From: DASUPK01 sp963831605
GTDB lineage: Bacteria; Actinomycetota; Thermoleophilia; Solirubrobacterales; 70-9
DNA: 64,000 bases
Assembly: GCA_963831605.1 (NCBI GenBank)
Contig: CAWHQR010000002.1
Coordinates: 1 to 64,000 of the forward strand
Direction of reading: 5' to 3'
This document shows, piece by piece, positions 27,361 through 36,173 of the stretch; position 1 is the stretch's first letter; every line of letters begins with the position of its first letter. The translations under genes and the position numbers were made by a program. The notes below the pieces were generated by a model that saw only the letters and a program-made list of their open reading frames with translations, had not been told where the DNA came from and searched no databases.

Positions 27361-28386
27361 GTGCCAAGGCTGAAGCTCATCTCAGGAGGCCTGAAGCTGA
27401 TCGACGGGGCCGCAAACGGGGTCCCGTCATCACCCGCGGGGCGCCTCCCCGACGCCGACGCCTTCGACGCGTATTCGCGAACGGTCTCCGGCGTCGCCGA
27501 GAGGCTCACCCCGTCGGTCGCCCACCTCGCAGTCATGCGCCGCACCCGGCGTGGCCGCGCGGAGGGCGCCGGATCCGGCGTCGCCATCTCCTCGGATGGC
27601 TACATGCTCACCTCGGCCCACGTGGTGGCCGGTGGACACCGGGTGACCGCATCGTTCTCGGACGGCCGCGAGCTGAGCGCCGAGGTCGTGGGCGCCGATC
27701 CCCTCTCGGATCTGGCCGTGGTCCGCGCGGATGCGCGCGACCTGGAGCCGGCGCAGCTGGGCGACGCCGACGAGCTGCGCGTCGGCCAGCTCGTCGTCGC
27801 GATCGGCAGCCCCATGGGCCTGGCGGGCACCGTGACCGCGGGGGTCGTCTCCGCCCTCGGCCGTTCCCTTCCAACGCGCTCCGGATCGGCCGGTCGCCTG
27901 GTCGAGAACGTGATCCAGACCGACGCCGCTCTCAATCCGGGCAACTCCGGCGGCGCGCTCGCGGACGGTCTCGGCAGGGTGGTCGGCGTCAACACCGCAG
28001 TCGCCGGCATCGGCCTCGGCCTCGCGGTGCCCATCAACGACGCCACCCGGAGGCTGATCTCCGCGTTGATGAAGGAGGGCCGGGTACGGCGCGCCTACAT
28101 CGGCATCGTCGGCGGCTCCCGGCCGCTGCCGCCCAGGATCTCCTCTCGGCTGGGCCGGGAGAAGGGAATCGAGATCGTCGAGGTCGTCTCGGGCAGTCCG
28201 GCCGCCCGGGCGGGGCTTCGCGCCGAGGACCTGATCGTCGACGTGGACGGCGAGCCGATGGGCGATGTGGGAGACCTTCAGCGTCTGATGGTGGCGGAGC
28301 GGATCGGCCAGGGAGTCGAGGTGCGGATCGTCCGCGACGGCGACTTCATCCAGATCGATCTCATCCCCCTCGAGCTCGAGACTTAG
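27361..28386 (+). CDS. HtrA/DegP-like serine protease with PDZ domain
   Basis: 341 residues. The chymotrypsin-fold triad is His in TSAHVV (about 86), Asp in DPLSDLAVV (about 116) and Ser in LNPGNSGGAL (about 195). A single PDZ domain covers about 240-335 (GIEIVEVVSGSPAARAGLRAEDLI). Neither a signal peptide nor a membrane helix is seen, unusual for HtrA and consistent with a cytoplasmic housekeeping protease. It interrupts the shikimate genes but is read in the same direction. Its 3' end overlaps a convergent gene by 26 bp. Confidence 0.92.
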   Translation: MPRLKLISGGLKLIDGAANGVPSSPAGRLPDADAFDAYSRTVSGVAERLTPSVAHLAVMRRTRRGRAEGAGSGVAISSDGYMLTSAHVVAGGHRVTASFSDGRELSAEVVGADPLSDLAVVRADARDLEPAQLGDADELRVGQLVVAIGSPMGLAGTVTAGVVSALGRSLPTRSGSAGRLVENVIQTDAALNPGNSGGALADGLGRVVGVNTAVAGIGLGLAVPINDATRRLISALMKEGRVRRAYIGIVGGSRPLPPRISSRLGREKGIEIVEVVSGSPAARAGLRAEDLIVDVDGEPMGDVGDLQRLMVAERIGQGVEVRIVRDGDFIQIDLIPLELET

Positions 28387-28891
28387 CTTTCGAGTTCGAA
28401 TTCCCCTTCGGCTTGGCGATCGCCTTCGCAGCGGCCTTGGTGGTGAGGACCTGGATCCGCGCCGCCACCTCGCGGGGGGTGGTGAAGACGACCCCGATCG
28501 TCCCGGGCTCGCGTGGAAGCAGCTGGAAGAACGCGGGGGCGTTCGGGCTGGCTACGCCGATCAGGCCGAAGGCGGGGATCTCGAGCTCCGCCTGACGCTT
28601 CGAGAGCACCTGCAGGGAGAGCTGATCGCCGACATGGAGCGGCTCGCACCTGGGCTTGCGCTTCTTGCAGAGCGGCGCCGCCACCACCGGGACCTTCTTG
28701 GCGCCGACGACGATCTCGACGCTCAGGGAGCGTCCAGCGGGCGGCACGGGCGTGGTGGTCGTGGCCGGCTGAGTGGTGGTCGTGCTCGACGTGGTGCCGC
28801 CCCGCAGGGCGTGCTGTGGGACCAGGGCCGCCGCGAGCGTCGACAGCCCGAGCAGGATCAGCATGACGATCAGCAGGCGGCGGGCCGCCAT
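28361..28891 (-). CDS. Secreted or membrane-anchored protein of unknown function
   Basis: 176 residues. A signal or anchor (RRLLIVMLILLGLSTLAAAL) is followed by a Thr/Pro linker (TTTTQPATTTTPVPP) and a beta-rich domain with two cysteines (APLCKKRKPRCEPLHVGD) and LPREPGTIGVVFTTPREVA. The C-terminus is basic (KAAAKAIAKPKGNSNSKAK), like other Lys-rich tails in this window. The middle resembles small cupredoxin-like folds, but no copper ligands are evident. It runs opposite to its neighbours. Confidence 0.75.
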   Translation of the reverse strand: MAARRLLIVMLILLGLSTLAAALVPQHALRGGTTSSTTTTQPATTTTPVPPAGRSLSVEIVVGAKKVPVVAAPLCKKRKPRCEPLHVGDQLSLQVLSKRQAELEIPAFGLIGVASPNAPAFFQLLPREPGTIGVVFTTPREVAARIQVLTTKAAAKAIAKPKGNSNSKAKSRARGG

Positions 28892-28929
28892 CAGGGGGAG
28901 AGGTTCGGGGACACGGGGCTCTCAACGAT

Positions 28930-29364
28930 ATGGCCGCCACGGTCATGGACGTCTCCCTGGTCGCCCTGCTCGGCGTCGTCACCGTCAGCGACCTGCGCAC
29001 ACGGCTGATCCCGGACGGTGCGCTCACCGCGAGCCTGGCGGTCGCCCTTCCGGCCTGCATCATCTGGGAACCCGCCGGCGTGCCCGAACGGCTGTTGGCC
29101 GGCCTGGCGGCGGGCGGCTTCCTGTTGGGCGCCGCGCTGATCCGCCCGGACGGGATGGGCCTTGGCGACGTGAAGCTCGCCGCGGTGCTCGGCTTCGACC
29201 TCGGGGGCCGGGTGGCGGAGGCGATGCTGGTCGCGTTCGCCGCCGGCTCCGCCGCGGGTCTCCTTCTCGTGGTGCGCCACGGCCTCTCGGCACGGAGCCG
29301 GACGATTCCGTTCGCTCCCTTTCTCGCCATCGGCGCCCTGGTCGCGCTCGCGACGCAACCGTGA
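28930..29364 (+). CDS. Short A24-family prepilin peptidase
   Basis: 144 residues with about four to five membrane helices. The two catalytic aspartates of the GXGD aspartyl peptidases are in VSDLRTRLIPD (near residue 18) and GMGLGDVKLAAVLG (near 81). Full PilD proteins also have an N-terminal methylase domain; this one is peptidase-only, like TadV/CpaA. It would cut leader peptides of type IV or Tad pilins, but no pilin gene is in the window. It lies directly before aroC. Confidence 0.88.
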   Translation: MAATVMDVSLVALLGVVTVSDLRTRLIPDGALTASLAVALPACIIWEPAGVPERLLAGLAAGGFLLGAALIRPDGMGLGDVKLAAVLGFDLGGRVAEAMLVAFAAGSAAGLLLVVRHGLSARSRTIPFAPFLAIGALVALATQP

Positions 29365-29390
29365 GACCGGGGCCGCGAGGCCGCTCCATT

Positions 29391-29396
29391 TACGCT
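29391..29396 (+). promoter_or_regulatory. -10 box TACGCT, leaderless start of aroC
   Basis: TACGCT ends 6 nt before GTG 29403, supporting that codon as the start. Confidence 0.45.
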
Positions 29397-29402
29397 CCCG
29401 GC

Positions 29403-30566
29403 GTGACCTTGAGGTTCACAACCGCAGGCGAGTCCCATGGGCCCGGCCTGGTCGCGATCGTCGAGGGCCTTCCCGCCGGCCTCGAGCTCGACCGCGAGGC
29501 GCTCGACCGCGACATGGCGCGGCGCCAGCTCGGGCATGGCCGCGGCGGCCGGATGAAGATCGAAAGCGACACGGTCGAGATCCGCTCGGGAGTCCGCCAC
29601 GGCCGCACCCTGGGCAGCCCGATCGCCGTCCTGGTGGCCAACCGCGACTACCCGAACTGGGATGAGCGGATGAATCCGTGGCCGGTCGAGGCGGAGGTCG
29701 AGGAGTCACATCTGCCGCGGCCGGGTCACGCGGACCTCGCCGGGCTGCAGAAGTACGGCTTCAGCGACGTGCGCAACGTCCTGGAGCGCGCCAGTGCGCG
29801 GGAGACGGCGGCGAGGGTCGCCGCCGGCACCATCGCGAAGGGCTTCCTGGCCGCGGTCGGGGTGAGCGTCTTCAGCCACGTGATTCAGATCGCGTCCGTG
29901 AGCGCGCCCGAGCGTGATGACCTCTCGCCCGCGGACTTCGAGGGGGTGGACGACTCGCCCGTTCGCTGTCTCGACGCCACCGCCGCCGAGGCGATGGTGG
30001 CCGAGATCGACCGCCTGCGGAAGGAGAACGAGTCGCTCGGCGGCAAGTTCGAGGTGCGCGCCTTCGGCCTCGTGCCCGGGATCGGCTCGCATGTCTCCTG
30101 GAGCGAGAAGCTCGACGGCCGGCTCGCTCAGGCCGTCTGCTCGATCCAGTCGGTGAAGGGCGTGTCGCTCGGCGAGGCGTGGGACGTCGCCGGCAGACCC
30201 GGATCGGAGGCCCACGACGAGATCTTCTACTCGGAGGACCGTGGCTGGTACCGGGAGACGAACCGTGCCGGTGGTCTCGAGGGCGGGATGACCAACGGCG
30301 AGCCGCTGGTGGTTCAGGCGGCGATCAAGCCGATCTCGACCATGACTCAGCCGCTTCGCTCGGTCGACACCGAGACGAAGGAGCCGGCCCAGGCAATGAG
30401 GGAGAGAACCGATTCGACCGTGGTCCCGGCCGCGGCTGTGGTCGCCGAGGCGATGGTGGCGCTGGTGCTGGCCGGTGCCTACCGCGAGAAATTCGGCGGC
30501 GATCACATCGACGACGTGCTCGCGTCCATCGCCGCGTACCGGGAGCGGATCGGATGGCTCCGGTAG
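29403..30566 (+). CDS. aroC: Chorismate synthase
   Basis: 387 residues. Signatures include TTAGESHGPGLVAIVEGLPAG, RRQLGHGRGGRMKIESDTVE, HADLAGLQKYGFSDVRNVLE, the core RASARETAARVAAG and DSTVVPAAAVVAEAMVAL. It uses reduced FMN to convert EPSP to chorismate, the last step of the shikimate pathway. It overlaps aroKB by 13 nt, implying coupled translation of aroC-aroKB-aroQ. Confidence 0.96.
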   Translation: MTLRFTTAGESHGPGLVAIVEGLPAGLELDREALDRDMARRQLGHGRGGRMKIESDTVEIRSGVRHGRTLGSPIAVLVANRDYPNWDERMNPWPVEAEVEESHLPRPGHADLAGLQKYGFSDVRNVLERASARETAARVAAGTIAKGFLAAVGVSVFSHVIQIASVSAPERDDLSPADFEGVDDSPVRCLDATAAEAMVAEIDRLRKENESLGGKFEVRAFGLVPGIGSHVSWSEKLDGRLAQAVCSIQSVKGVSLGEAWDVAGRPGSEAHDEIFYSEDRGWYRETNRAGGLEGGMTNGEPLVVQAAIKPISTMTQPLRSVDTETKEPAQAMRERTDSTVVPAAAVVAEAMVALVLAGAYREKFGGDHIDDVLASIAAYRERIGWLR

Positions 30567-32134
30567 CGGCGCACCACGGGATCGTCCTCATCGGGTTCAT
30601 GGCTGCCGGCAAGAGCAGGGCGGCGCACGCGGTCGCCGAACGGCTCGGGCTCGGGGTGACCGACACCGATGACCTGCTCGAAAACGAGCTCGGCGAGCCG
30701 ATCTCGGCCTTCTTCGAGCGCGAGGGCGAGGTGGAGTTCCGCCGCCGAGAGGAACGCCTGGTGGTCTCGGTGCTGAACGCACTCTCGGGTCAGGTGGGCG
30801 GGCCGTCGTCCGTGGTGGCGCTCGGCGGCGGCGCCATCGAGAGCGAGGCGGTGCGCCGAGCCCTCGGCGACCACCTGCCCGTGTGGTGCGACGTCGACGA
30901 GGAGATCGCCTGGGAGCGAGCCTCGGGCTCCGACCGGCCGCTCGCCGTCGACCGTGCGGCGTTCGCCGAGCGGTTCGCGACCCGGCGCCCGCTGTACGAG
31001 TCGCTGGCCCGCGCGATCCTGCCGTCGGCCCCGCGTGACGCGGCCGGGCCTGCAGCGCCTTGGCTGGCAGCGATGCAGGGCACTCCGGGCACGCGGATGA
31101 TCTGGGCCGAGTCGGAGAGCGGCTCCTACCCGGCCATCGTCGGCGAGGGAGCGATCGGCCTGCTGGACGACGCCCGTGAGGCGCTCCCGGAGGCCGTGCC
31201 GGCGAGGACGTTCTGCGTCGCCGACGACGAGGCGCTGCGGCACCACCGCTCGCTGCTGCCGCGGGCCGAGGAGGTGATCGGGGTTCAGGGGGCCGAGAGC
31301 TCGAAGACGATCGCCGAGGCCGAGCGGATCCTCGGTGAGCTTTCCTCCGCCGGCGCGAAGAGGGACGACTGCGTGCTGGCATTCGGAGGCGGCGTGATCG
31401 GGGACCTCGCCGGCTTCTGCGCCGCCACCTACCAGCGAGGCGTTCCGCTGGTGCAGGCGCCCACCACCCTGGTGGCCCAGGTCGACTCCGCATACGGGGG
31501 CAAGACGGGCGTCGACCTTCCTCAGGCGAAGAACTACGTGGGCGCGTACCACATGCCCACAGCGGTGCTGGCCGATCCGGCCACCCTGGCGACCCTGCCA
31601 CATGAGGAGCTCGCCGCAGGCTTCGTCGAGGTCGTCAAGACGGCGCTGATCGCGGGCGAGCCGCTCTGGTCCCGGGTGAGGGAGATCGAGTCTCTCGATC
31701 CCGCGGCGCTGACCGACGTGATCTTCGCCTGCGCTCGCACCAAGATCGATGTGGTGGCCTCGGACGAGAGGGACTCGGGGCAGCGGATGATCCTCAACCT
31801 CGGCCACACGATCGGTCACGCGATAGAGGCCGAGACTTCTTACAAGCGCTACCGCCATGGAGAGGCCGTCGGCCTCGGGCTGCTCGCGGTGCTCCGGCTC
31901 TCGGACGCGGACCGGCTGCGCGATGAGGTCGAGGGCCTGCTCGCCTCCCACGCCCTGCCCGTGTCGCTCGATCCGTCCGTGAGCACCGACGGGGTGATGG
32001 AGGCGATGGGCCGTGACAAGAAGCAGACACGTGAGGGCCTCGGGTTCGTGCTGCTCTCGAAGCCGGGAGAGCCGCGCTGGGGACAGCAGGTCGAGGCGGA
32101 TAGGGTCCGGGCGGTGGTGGAGGAATTGAAGTGA
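30554..32134 (+). CDS. aroKB: Fused shikimate kinase and 3-dehydroquinate synthase
   Basis: 526 residues. Residues 1-165 are shikimate kinase: P-loop GFMAAGKSRAA, TDTDDLLE, EVEFRRREE and ALGGGAIES. Residues about 180-526 are dehydroquinate synthase: AFGGGVIGDLAGFCAATYQRG, APTTLVAQVDSAYGGKTGVD, the metal ligands in NLGHTIGHAIE and RHGEAV, and RDKKQT. The chain joins steps 5 and 2 of the pathway, not consecutive steps. An AroKB fusion is known from Thermotoga maritima. Reading is continuous, so this is a true fusion. Confidence 0.94.
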   Translation: MAPVAAHHGIVLIGFMAAGKSRAAHAVAERLGLGVTDTDDLLENELGEPISAFFEREGEVEFRRREERLVVSVLNALSGQVGGPSSVVALGGGAIESEAVRRALGDHLPVWCDVDEEIAWERASGSDRPLAVDRAAFAERFATRRPLYESLARAILPSAPRDAAGPAAPWLAAMQGTPGTRMIWAESESGSYPAIVGEGAIGLLDDAREALPEAVPARTFCVADDEALRHHRSLLPRAEEVIGVQGAESSKTIAEAERILGELSSAGAKRDDCVLAFGGGVIGDLAGFCAATYQRGVPLVQAPTTLVAQVDSAYGGKTGVDLPQAKNYVGAYHMPTAVLADPATLATLPHEELAAGFVEVVKTALIAGEPLWSRVREIESLDPAALTDVIFACARTKIDVVASDERDSGQRMILNLGHTIGHAIEAETSYKRYRHGEAVGLGLLAVLRLSDADRLRDEVEGLLASHALPVSLDPSVSTDGVMEAMGRDKKQTREGLGFVLLSKPGEPRWGQQVEADRVRAVVEELK

Positions 32135-32589
32135 GCGGGGTCACCCGCAATCGCGTCGAGGTGATGCACGGGGTCAACCTCGACATGCTCGGAACCCGCG
32201 ACCACGACATCTACGGCGACTTCACGCTCCCCGAGCTCGAGGTGCGCGTCAAGCGCTTTGCCCGAGATCTCGACCTGGAGGCCGCCTTCTTCCAGACCAA
32301 TTCCGAGGGCGAGTTCGTCGAGCACCTGCACCGTATGCCCGAGAGAGCTGACGCCGCGTTGATCAACGCCGGCGCTTGGACCCACTACTCCTGGGCGATC
32401 AGGGACGCCCTCGACCTGACCCGCATCCCGACCGTGGAGGTGCACATCTCCGACATCTCCAAGCGCGAGGAGTGGCGTCACCACTCCGTCTTCGAGGGAC
32501 TCGACCTGATCATCGGCCAGATCTACGGCAAGGGCCCGGACGGATATCGGGAGGCGCTGGAGCTGATCGCCGAGAGGCTGGGGCTGTGA
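32131..32589 (+). CDS. aroQ: Type II 3-dehydroquinate dehydratase
   Basis: 152 residues. MHGVNLDMLGTRDHDIYGD replaces the usual NGPNLNLLGTREP-IYG and keeps the catalytic Tyr and Arg. TNSEGEFVEHLH, LINAGAWTHYSWAIRDAL and VEVHISDISKREEWRHHS (active-site His) follow. The altered loops (His for Pro, Trp and Tyr in INAGAWTHYS) mark a divergent subgroup. It dehydrates 3-dehydroquinate, the step after AroB. GTG 32131 overlaps the aroKB stop. Confidence 0.92.
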   Translation: MSGVTRNRVEVMHGVNLDMLGTRDHDIYGDFTLPELEVRVKRFARDLDLEAAFFQTNSEGEFVEHLHRMPERADAALINAGAWTHYSWAIRDALDLTRIPTVEVHISDISKREEWRHHSVFEGLDLIIGQIYGKGPDGYREALELIAERLGL

Positions 32590-33644
32590 CGCGCGGGGAG
32601 CGCCTCGCGGGCCTCGTCTCCGAGAAGGAGCTCGACCAGCTCTTCGTCTCGGACCTCGTCAACGTCCGCTATCTGACCGGCTTCACGGGGACCAACGGCG
32701 CCTGCCTGGTCGGCGGCGACGAGCTCGTCTTCTTCACCGACTTCCGCTACACCGAGCGCGCCAAGGACGAGGTCGCTCCCGAGTGGGAGCGCCCGGACGC
32801 CGAGCGCGAGCTGATCCCGCAGATCGTGGGGCGCATGAAGGGCCGGGTCGGTTTCGAGGACGCGAAGCTGAGCGTCCGCCAGCTCGCCCGCCTGGAGGCG
32901 GCGGCGGGGGAAGGGGTGGAGTTCGTCCCCGCCGGTGACCTGGTCGAGCAGCTTCGCGCCATCAAGGAGCCCGACGAGATCGAGCGAATCGCTGCCGCTG
33001 CGAAGCTCGCCGACGAGGTCTACGAGTGGACGCTCGAGCGCGGCCTGGCTGGCCACACGGAACGCGACGTCGCCCGCGCCGTGGAGGCTCGCATCCGCGA
33101 GCTCGGCGCCGAGCCCTCTTTCCCGCCGATCGTGGCGGCGGGCGAGAACGGGGCGCTGCCTCACGCCGAGCCCGGCGAGCGCGAGATCGGCTCCGGGGAG
33201 CTGGTCGTCTACGACATGGGCGCCCTGCTCGACGGCTACTGCTCGGACTGCACCCGCACCTTCGCGACGGGAGATCCGGGGGACGAGGCGCGCGAGGTCT
33301 ACGAGCTGGTGCTGCGGGCCCAGCTGGCCTCTCTCGAGGCGGTGCGCCCGGCGGCGGCCGGGAAGGAGGTCGACGCGGTGGCGCGCGAGCTGATCGACGA
33401 GGCCGGCCATGGCGACCACTTCGGCCACGGACTCGGGCACGGCGTCGGCTTGGAGGTGCACGAGGGGCCACGGCTCGCCACCACCTCCGAGGATGAGCTC
33501 TTCGAGGGAAACGTCGTCACGGTCGAGCCGGGCGTCTATCTGCCCGGAAAGCTCGGCGTCCGGATCGAGGACCTGGTCGTCGTGACGGCCGACGGCTATC
33601 GCAACCTGAGCGGGTTGCCGAAGGAACTTCAGCTGGTCGATTGA
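32586..33644 (+). CDS. M24-family Xaa-Pro aminopeptidase-like protein
   Basis: 352 residues. A creatinase-like N-terminal domain (FVSDLVNVRYLTGFTGTNGA) precedes the pita-bread domain with all five metal ligands: Asp in VVYDMGALLDGYCSDCTR (two), His in GHGLGHGVGLEVHE, and Glu in VTVEPGVYLPG and VRIEDLVVV. It removes residues ahead of proline. It starts at GTG 32586 across the aroQ stop. In many actinobacteria pepQ lies between aroQ and efp; here an accessory island follows instead. Confidence 0.92.
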   Translation: MTRGERLAGLVSEKELDQLFVSDLVNVRYLTGFTGTNGACLVGGDELVFFTDFRYTERAKDEVAPEWERPDAERELIPQIVGRMKGRVGFEDAKLSVRQLARLEAAAGEGVEFVPAGDLVEQLRAIKEPDEIERIAAAAKLADEVYEWTLERGLAGHTERDVARAVEARIRELGAEPSFPPIVAAGENGALPHAEPGEREIGSGELVVYDMGALLDGYCSDCTRTFATGDPGDEAREVYELVLRAQLASLEAVRPAAAGKEVDAVARELIDEAGHGDHFGHGLGHGVGLEVHEGPRLATTSEDELFEGNVVTVEPGVYLPGKLGVRIEDLVVVTADGYRNLSGLPKELQLVD

Positions 33645-33692
33645 GCAGCCAGGTGGACGCCTGTGTCACCGTCGTATGCGCCTGATTCAACC

Positions 33693-33714
33693 GCTGCTTT
33701 GCATGGAAAGCAGC
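33693..33714. repeat. Dyad repeat copy 2 (GCATGG loop), left island border
   Basis: GCTGCTTT and AAAGCAGC form a perfect 8-bp stem around GCATGG, 48 bp after the peptidase stop. It marks the change from core to accessory genes. Confidence 0.85.
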
Positions 33715-33736
33715 ACTCCTAGGGGGCCTCAGGTCA

Positions 33737-34844
33737 TTACTTCTTCTTCTTCTTCTTCTTCTTGCATTTCTTCTTGGCCGACTCTGCTGAGCGGTGCTTC
33801 TTCTTGTGCTTCTTGCACTTCTTCTTGGGGGCCTTGGGGGGTGACGGTGTGGCGGGAGGTGGGGCCGGCATGAACTCGTCGGCGCCGATGTCCGGGGCTG
33901 GGCCGATTACCCGCGCTTGGCCCTCGAAGTCGAGAGGGCCCAAGAGCGGATCGGCGATCCCGGCGTCGATGTCGGCGCGCGAGACGTCCGCGGCGGCGGC
34001 ATTGACGACGTACGGCCCGCTTGATCGGGCCGTACGTCCGGGGTCGTGACGAGACTCCGAGCCTCTGGGATCACGATGTCGAGCATGCCACGTTGTCGCC
34101 GGCGCCAGCGGTCCCGTCGTCGTCGCCACCACGTCGGTGAGCCCGCCGCGCACGATCGTGTTGACAGCATCGATCTCGGCTGCGCCGTTGCCGGTTCCGC
34201 GGAGCGAAATGCCGACACCCCCGGGCGCGAGCGAGACCGCAGTCACGTTGCGGAGCTGGCCGCGCGTCGAGGCCGGTCCGCCCCAGATCAGGCCGATCGC
34301 CGTCCCACCGCCGGTCTGGCGACAGGTGCTGTCGCGGAGCAGACCGTCCACGCCGTTTCGCCCGTACACCTGGCAGGCATCGCCGGAAGCAGCGGTGGAG
34401 GTGATAGCGACCCGCTCTACGAGCCCGCCCGCATCGGCTAAGGGCCGCGAATGAGCCGCTGTGGAGGATGTCGACCTCGCGAAGAAGGCGGGTCGCGGTC
34501 GATCCGCTCGGTCTGGACCTGGAACCCGGTCGTATTCAGGACGTGTTGCTCTGTGCGCTCGCGTTGCCCGGATTGTCCGTCTCGGAGATGTTCTCGCCGA
34601 TGTACAGCCCGCCCGACCCGAGCGTGTAGTTCCCGGGCAGCAGCACGACGTCGTCGCCCGGCATCACGGTGCCACCCCCGACCGCGTCCTCGATGTTGCA
34701 CGGGTCTGCCTGGATCGCGCACGGCTCGGCCCCGGTGCCAGTTGGGCCCGCGTAGCGCGTCGCCGCCTCCGCGGTTGGAGCGTCTACGAAGAGGGCCACG
34801 CAGATCGCCACCGCGGTTGAAGCGAGGATCGTCTGTCTGCTCAA
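33737..34844 (-). pseudogene. Frameshifted secreted beta-helix protein with a Lys-rich tail
   Basis: Starts at TTG 34844 with AGGAGAAGG upstream: signal peptide, then AATRYAGPTGTGAEPC and VMPGDDVVLLPGNYTLGSGG, typical of right-handed beta-helix secreted proteins. The first frame stops at 34536. Coding resumes in other frames (ILHSGSFAAL, LADAGGLVERVAITSTAASG), then QVYGRNGVDGLLRDSTC; a further out-and-back shift surrounds IVIPEARSLVTTPDVRPD. The end is PDIGADEFMPAPPP, a Pro linker and a basic tail (KKKCKKHKKKHRSAESAKKK). At least three shifts are needed. Confidence 0.7.
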
Positions 34845-35076
34845 AGGACCTTCTCCTGAGTTCCGTTCGCGCCAGTATCTCGTCGTGCTGCCCCGGTTGC
34901 AAGCCCCCGGGGCGCGTGTGCCTGCTGACTCTCATGCCGCGAGCGGCGACAGCACAGCGAGCTTGAGCATCGATAAGCGGAAATTTCGTTGCCAAAGCGG
35001 CACTACTGCTTTGCATGGAAAGCGGCGCTCGCGGACGAATGGTCCTCCCCCACCGTCCGCCCGCGCCTCGCCGCTT
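34845..35076. other. Intergenic segment carrying a dyad repeat
   Basis: Short segment between two broken minus-strand genes. It carries dyad copy 3 plus an overlapping half-dyad (AAAGCGGC...GCTTT from 34994). I see nothing else in it. Confidence 0.4.
35006..35025. repeat. Dyad repeat copy 3 (GCATGG loop)
   Basis: CTGCTTT and AAAGCGG flank GCATGG (7-bp stem with one G-T). The AAAGCGGC before it can pair with the same left arm, so two alternative hairpins are possible. Confidence 0.75.
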
Positions 35077-35620
35077 CTACGGGATCACGAAGCTGAATGA
35101 CACGTCGCTTGCCTGATTTCCCGCGTTGTTCAGGGTTCGAAACTCGTACTGGCCGTTGGAACAGGCGTTGTTCTGGCTGTTCCAGGTCACGAGTTGGGTA
35201 ACGGGGCTACTGGTTTCGCCGAGTCGACGGACGCAACGGCGGTCACGTGCGCGGAGTCGATCCCCGGAGCGACTACGCAGTAGACACCCGAAGTGGACGT
35301 GGTTTCCCTGATACTGCTGACCCCCTTAGCCCGATCGACGCTGCACGTGAGCGGAGGACCGCCGCTGCAGCCGACATGGGCAGACGTCCGCGTACGCGCG
35401 AGCCGTTCCGTTTGCGCCGTTTGTGCCGTTCGCGCCGGCGACGCCCTGGGGGCCGGGAGGACCGGTGGGCCTCTCTTGGCCTTCTTCTTGGCCTTCGGCA
35501 ACTCGTCGCGAGCTGCTTCGCAACCTCCTTTTTCACCAGTGAGGAAAGCGACTCACCCGCGGACGGGTGAGGCAACCACCGCAAGCAGCCCAAGGCTCCA
35601 ACTACGTACTTTCGTTTCAT
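35077..35620 (-). pseudogene. Frameshifted secreted collagen-like protein
   Basis: Begins MKRKYVVGALGCLRW at 35620; SAGESLSSLVKKEVAKQLA follows. The next frame carries a collagen-like stretch (GPPGPQGVAGANGTNGANGT) and ARAYADV, another gives CSVDRAKGVSSIRETTSTSG and VYCVVAPGIDSAHVTAVAS, and a last shift near 35220 leads to SSPVTQLVTWNSQNNAC and VSFSFVIP before the stop at 35077. Each piece is conserved-looking, so the intact form would be a surface protein with a short Gly-X-Y stalk and a beta-sandwich head. About three to four shifts are needed. Confidence 0.65.
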
Positions 35621-35789
35621 GAGGGTCTCCTCTATCAGCGATGGATGAGGCAGCGACCGTAACCGCCAGCGGATGCCCGTTCAAGGGCGCTTCACGGTCG
35701 GGAACTCTCCCTATTTGGAGTTGGGTCGCAGCGTAACCGCGGTCAGCGGTTGCATGGAAGGACCAGGATTTGCCCAGGCGGGGGCGTAT

Positions 35790-36015
35790 CGAATGTTTGA
35801 ATTTAGGAATCTTTAGAAAGTATATTAGATATTATATAATAATTAAATTTTTAATTAAAGTTTAATATATTTAATGTAGAATATTTTAATTATATGAATT
35901 ATAAGTATTATAAGTTAAGTAAGGCAAGTGTAGCACGTGTGATGAATTAAGTGAACTAATTTGGTGTGTAAGAACTGAGATGGTGTACTGTAATGAAAAA
36001 GAATGTGGATGATTG
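35790..36015. other. AT-rich patch in GC-rich DNA
   Basis: Between 35821 and 35880 only 4 of 60 bases are G or C, and low GC extends over about 225 bp with sharp edges. It contains near-palindromic A/T blocks such as AATTAAATTTTTAATT. No gene, promoter pair or known origin motif was recognised. It lies inside the dyad-bounded island, just left of copies 4 and 5. Confidence 0.85.
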
Positions 36016-36044
36016 CAAGCGCAGGCGGCGCGCACACCGAAATA

Positions 36045-36066
36045 CCCCCTTTGGACGAAAAGCAGC
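36045..36066. repeat. Dyad repeat copy 4 (degenerate, GGACGA loop)
   Basis: CTTT-GGACGA-AAAGCAGC. The right arm is intact but the left arm has decayed to CCCC. The loop is the reverse complement of the TCGTCC type. Confidence 0.6.
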
Positions 36067-36070
36067 ACCC

Positions 36071-36090
36071 CTGCTTTGCATGGAAAGCAG
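36071..36090. repeat. Dyad repeat copy 5 (GCATGG loop)
   Basis: CTGCTTT-GCATGG-AAAGCAG, a perfect 7-bp stem, 4 bp after copy 4. Confidence 0.8.
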
Positions 36091-36173
36091 TAGAGAACCA
36101 GCTGTTCTAGCTCTGCAAGGCTCTGGCCGTCGGCCTTTGCACCGCCAGGCCAAGAGGGTAGGGTCGCGGTGGA

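Larger units (their letters stand above)
35621..36173. other. 553-bp gene-free stretch around the AT-rich patch
   Basis: No supported gene. It holds the AT-rich patch (described separately) and dyad copies 4 and 5. Short frames crossing it are chance products of the base composition. Confidence 0.5.

Noticed and set aside
33737..33830. Run of TTC repeats as a simple-sequence mutation hotspot
   Set aside because: On the minus strand it encodes the Lys-rich tail of the beta-helix gene in the right frame, with interspersed His, Cys and Ser codons, so it is coding and not a simple microsatellite.
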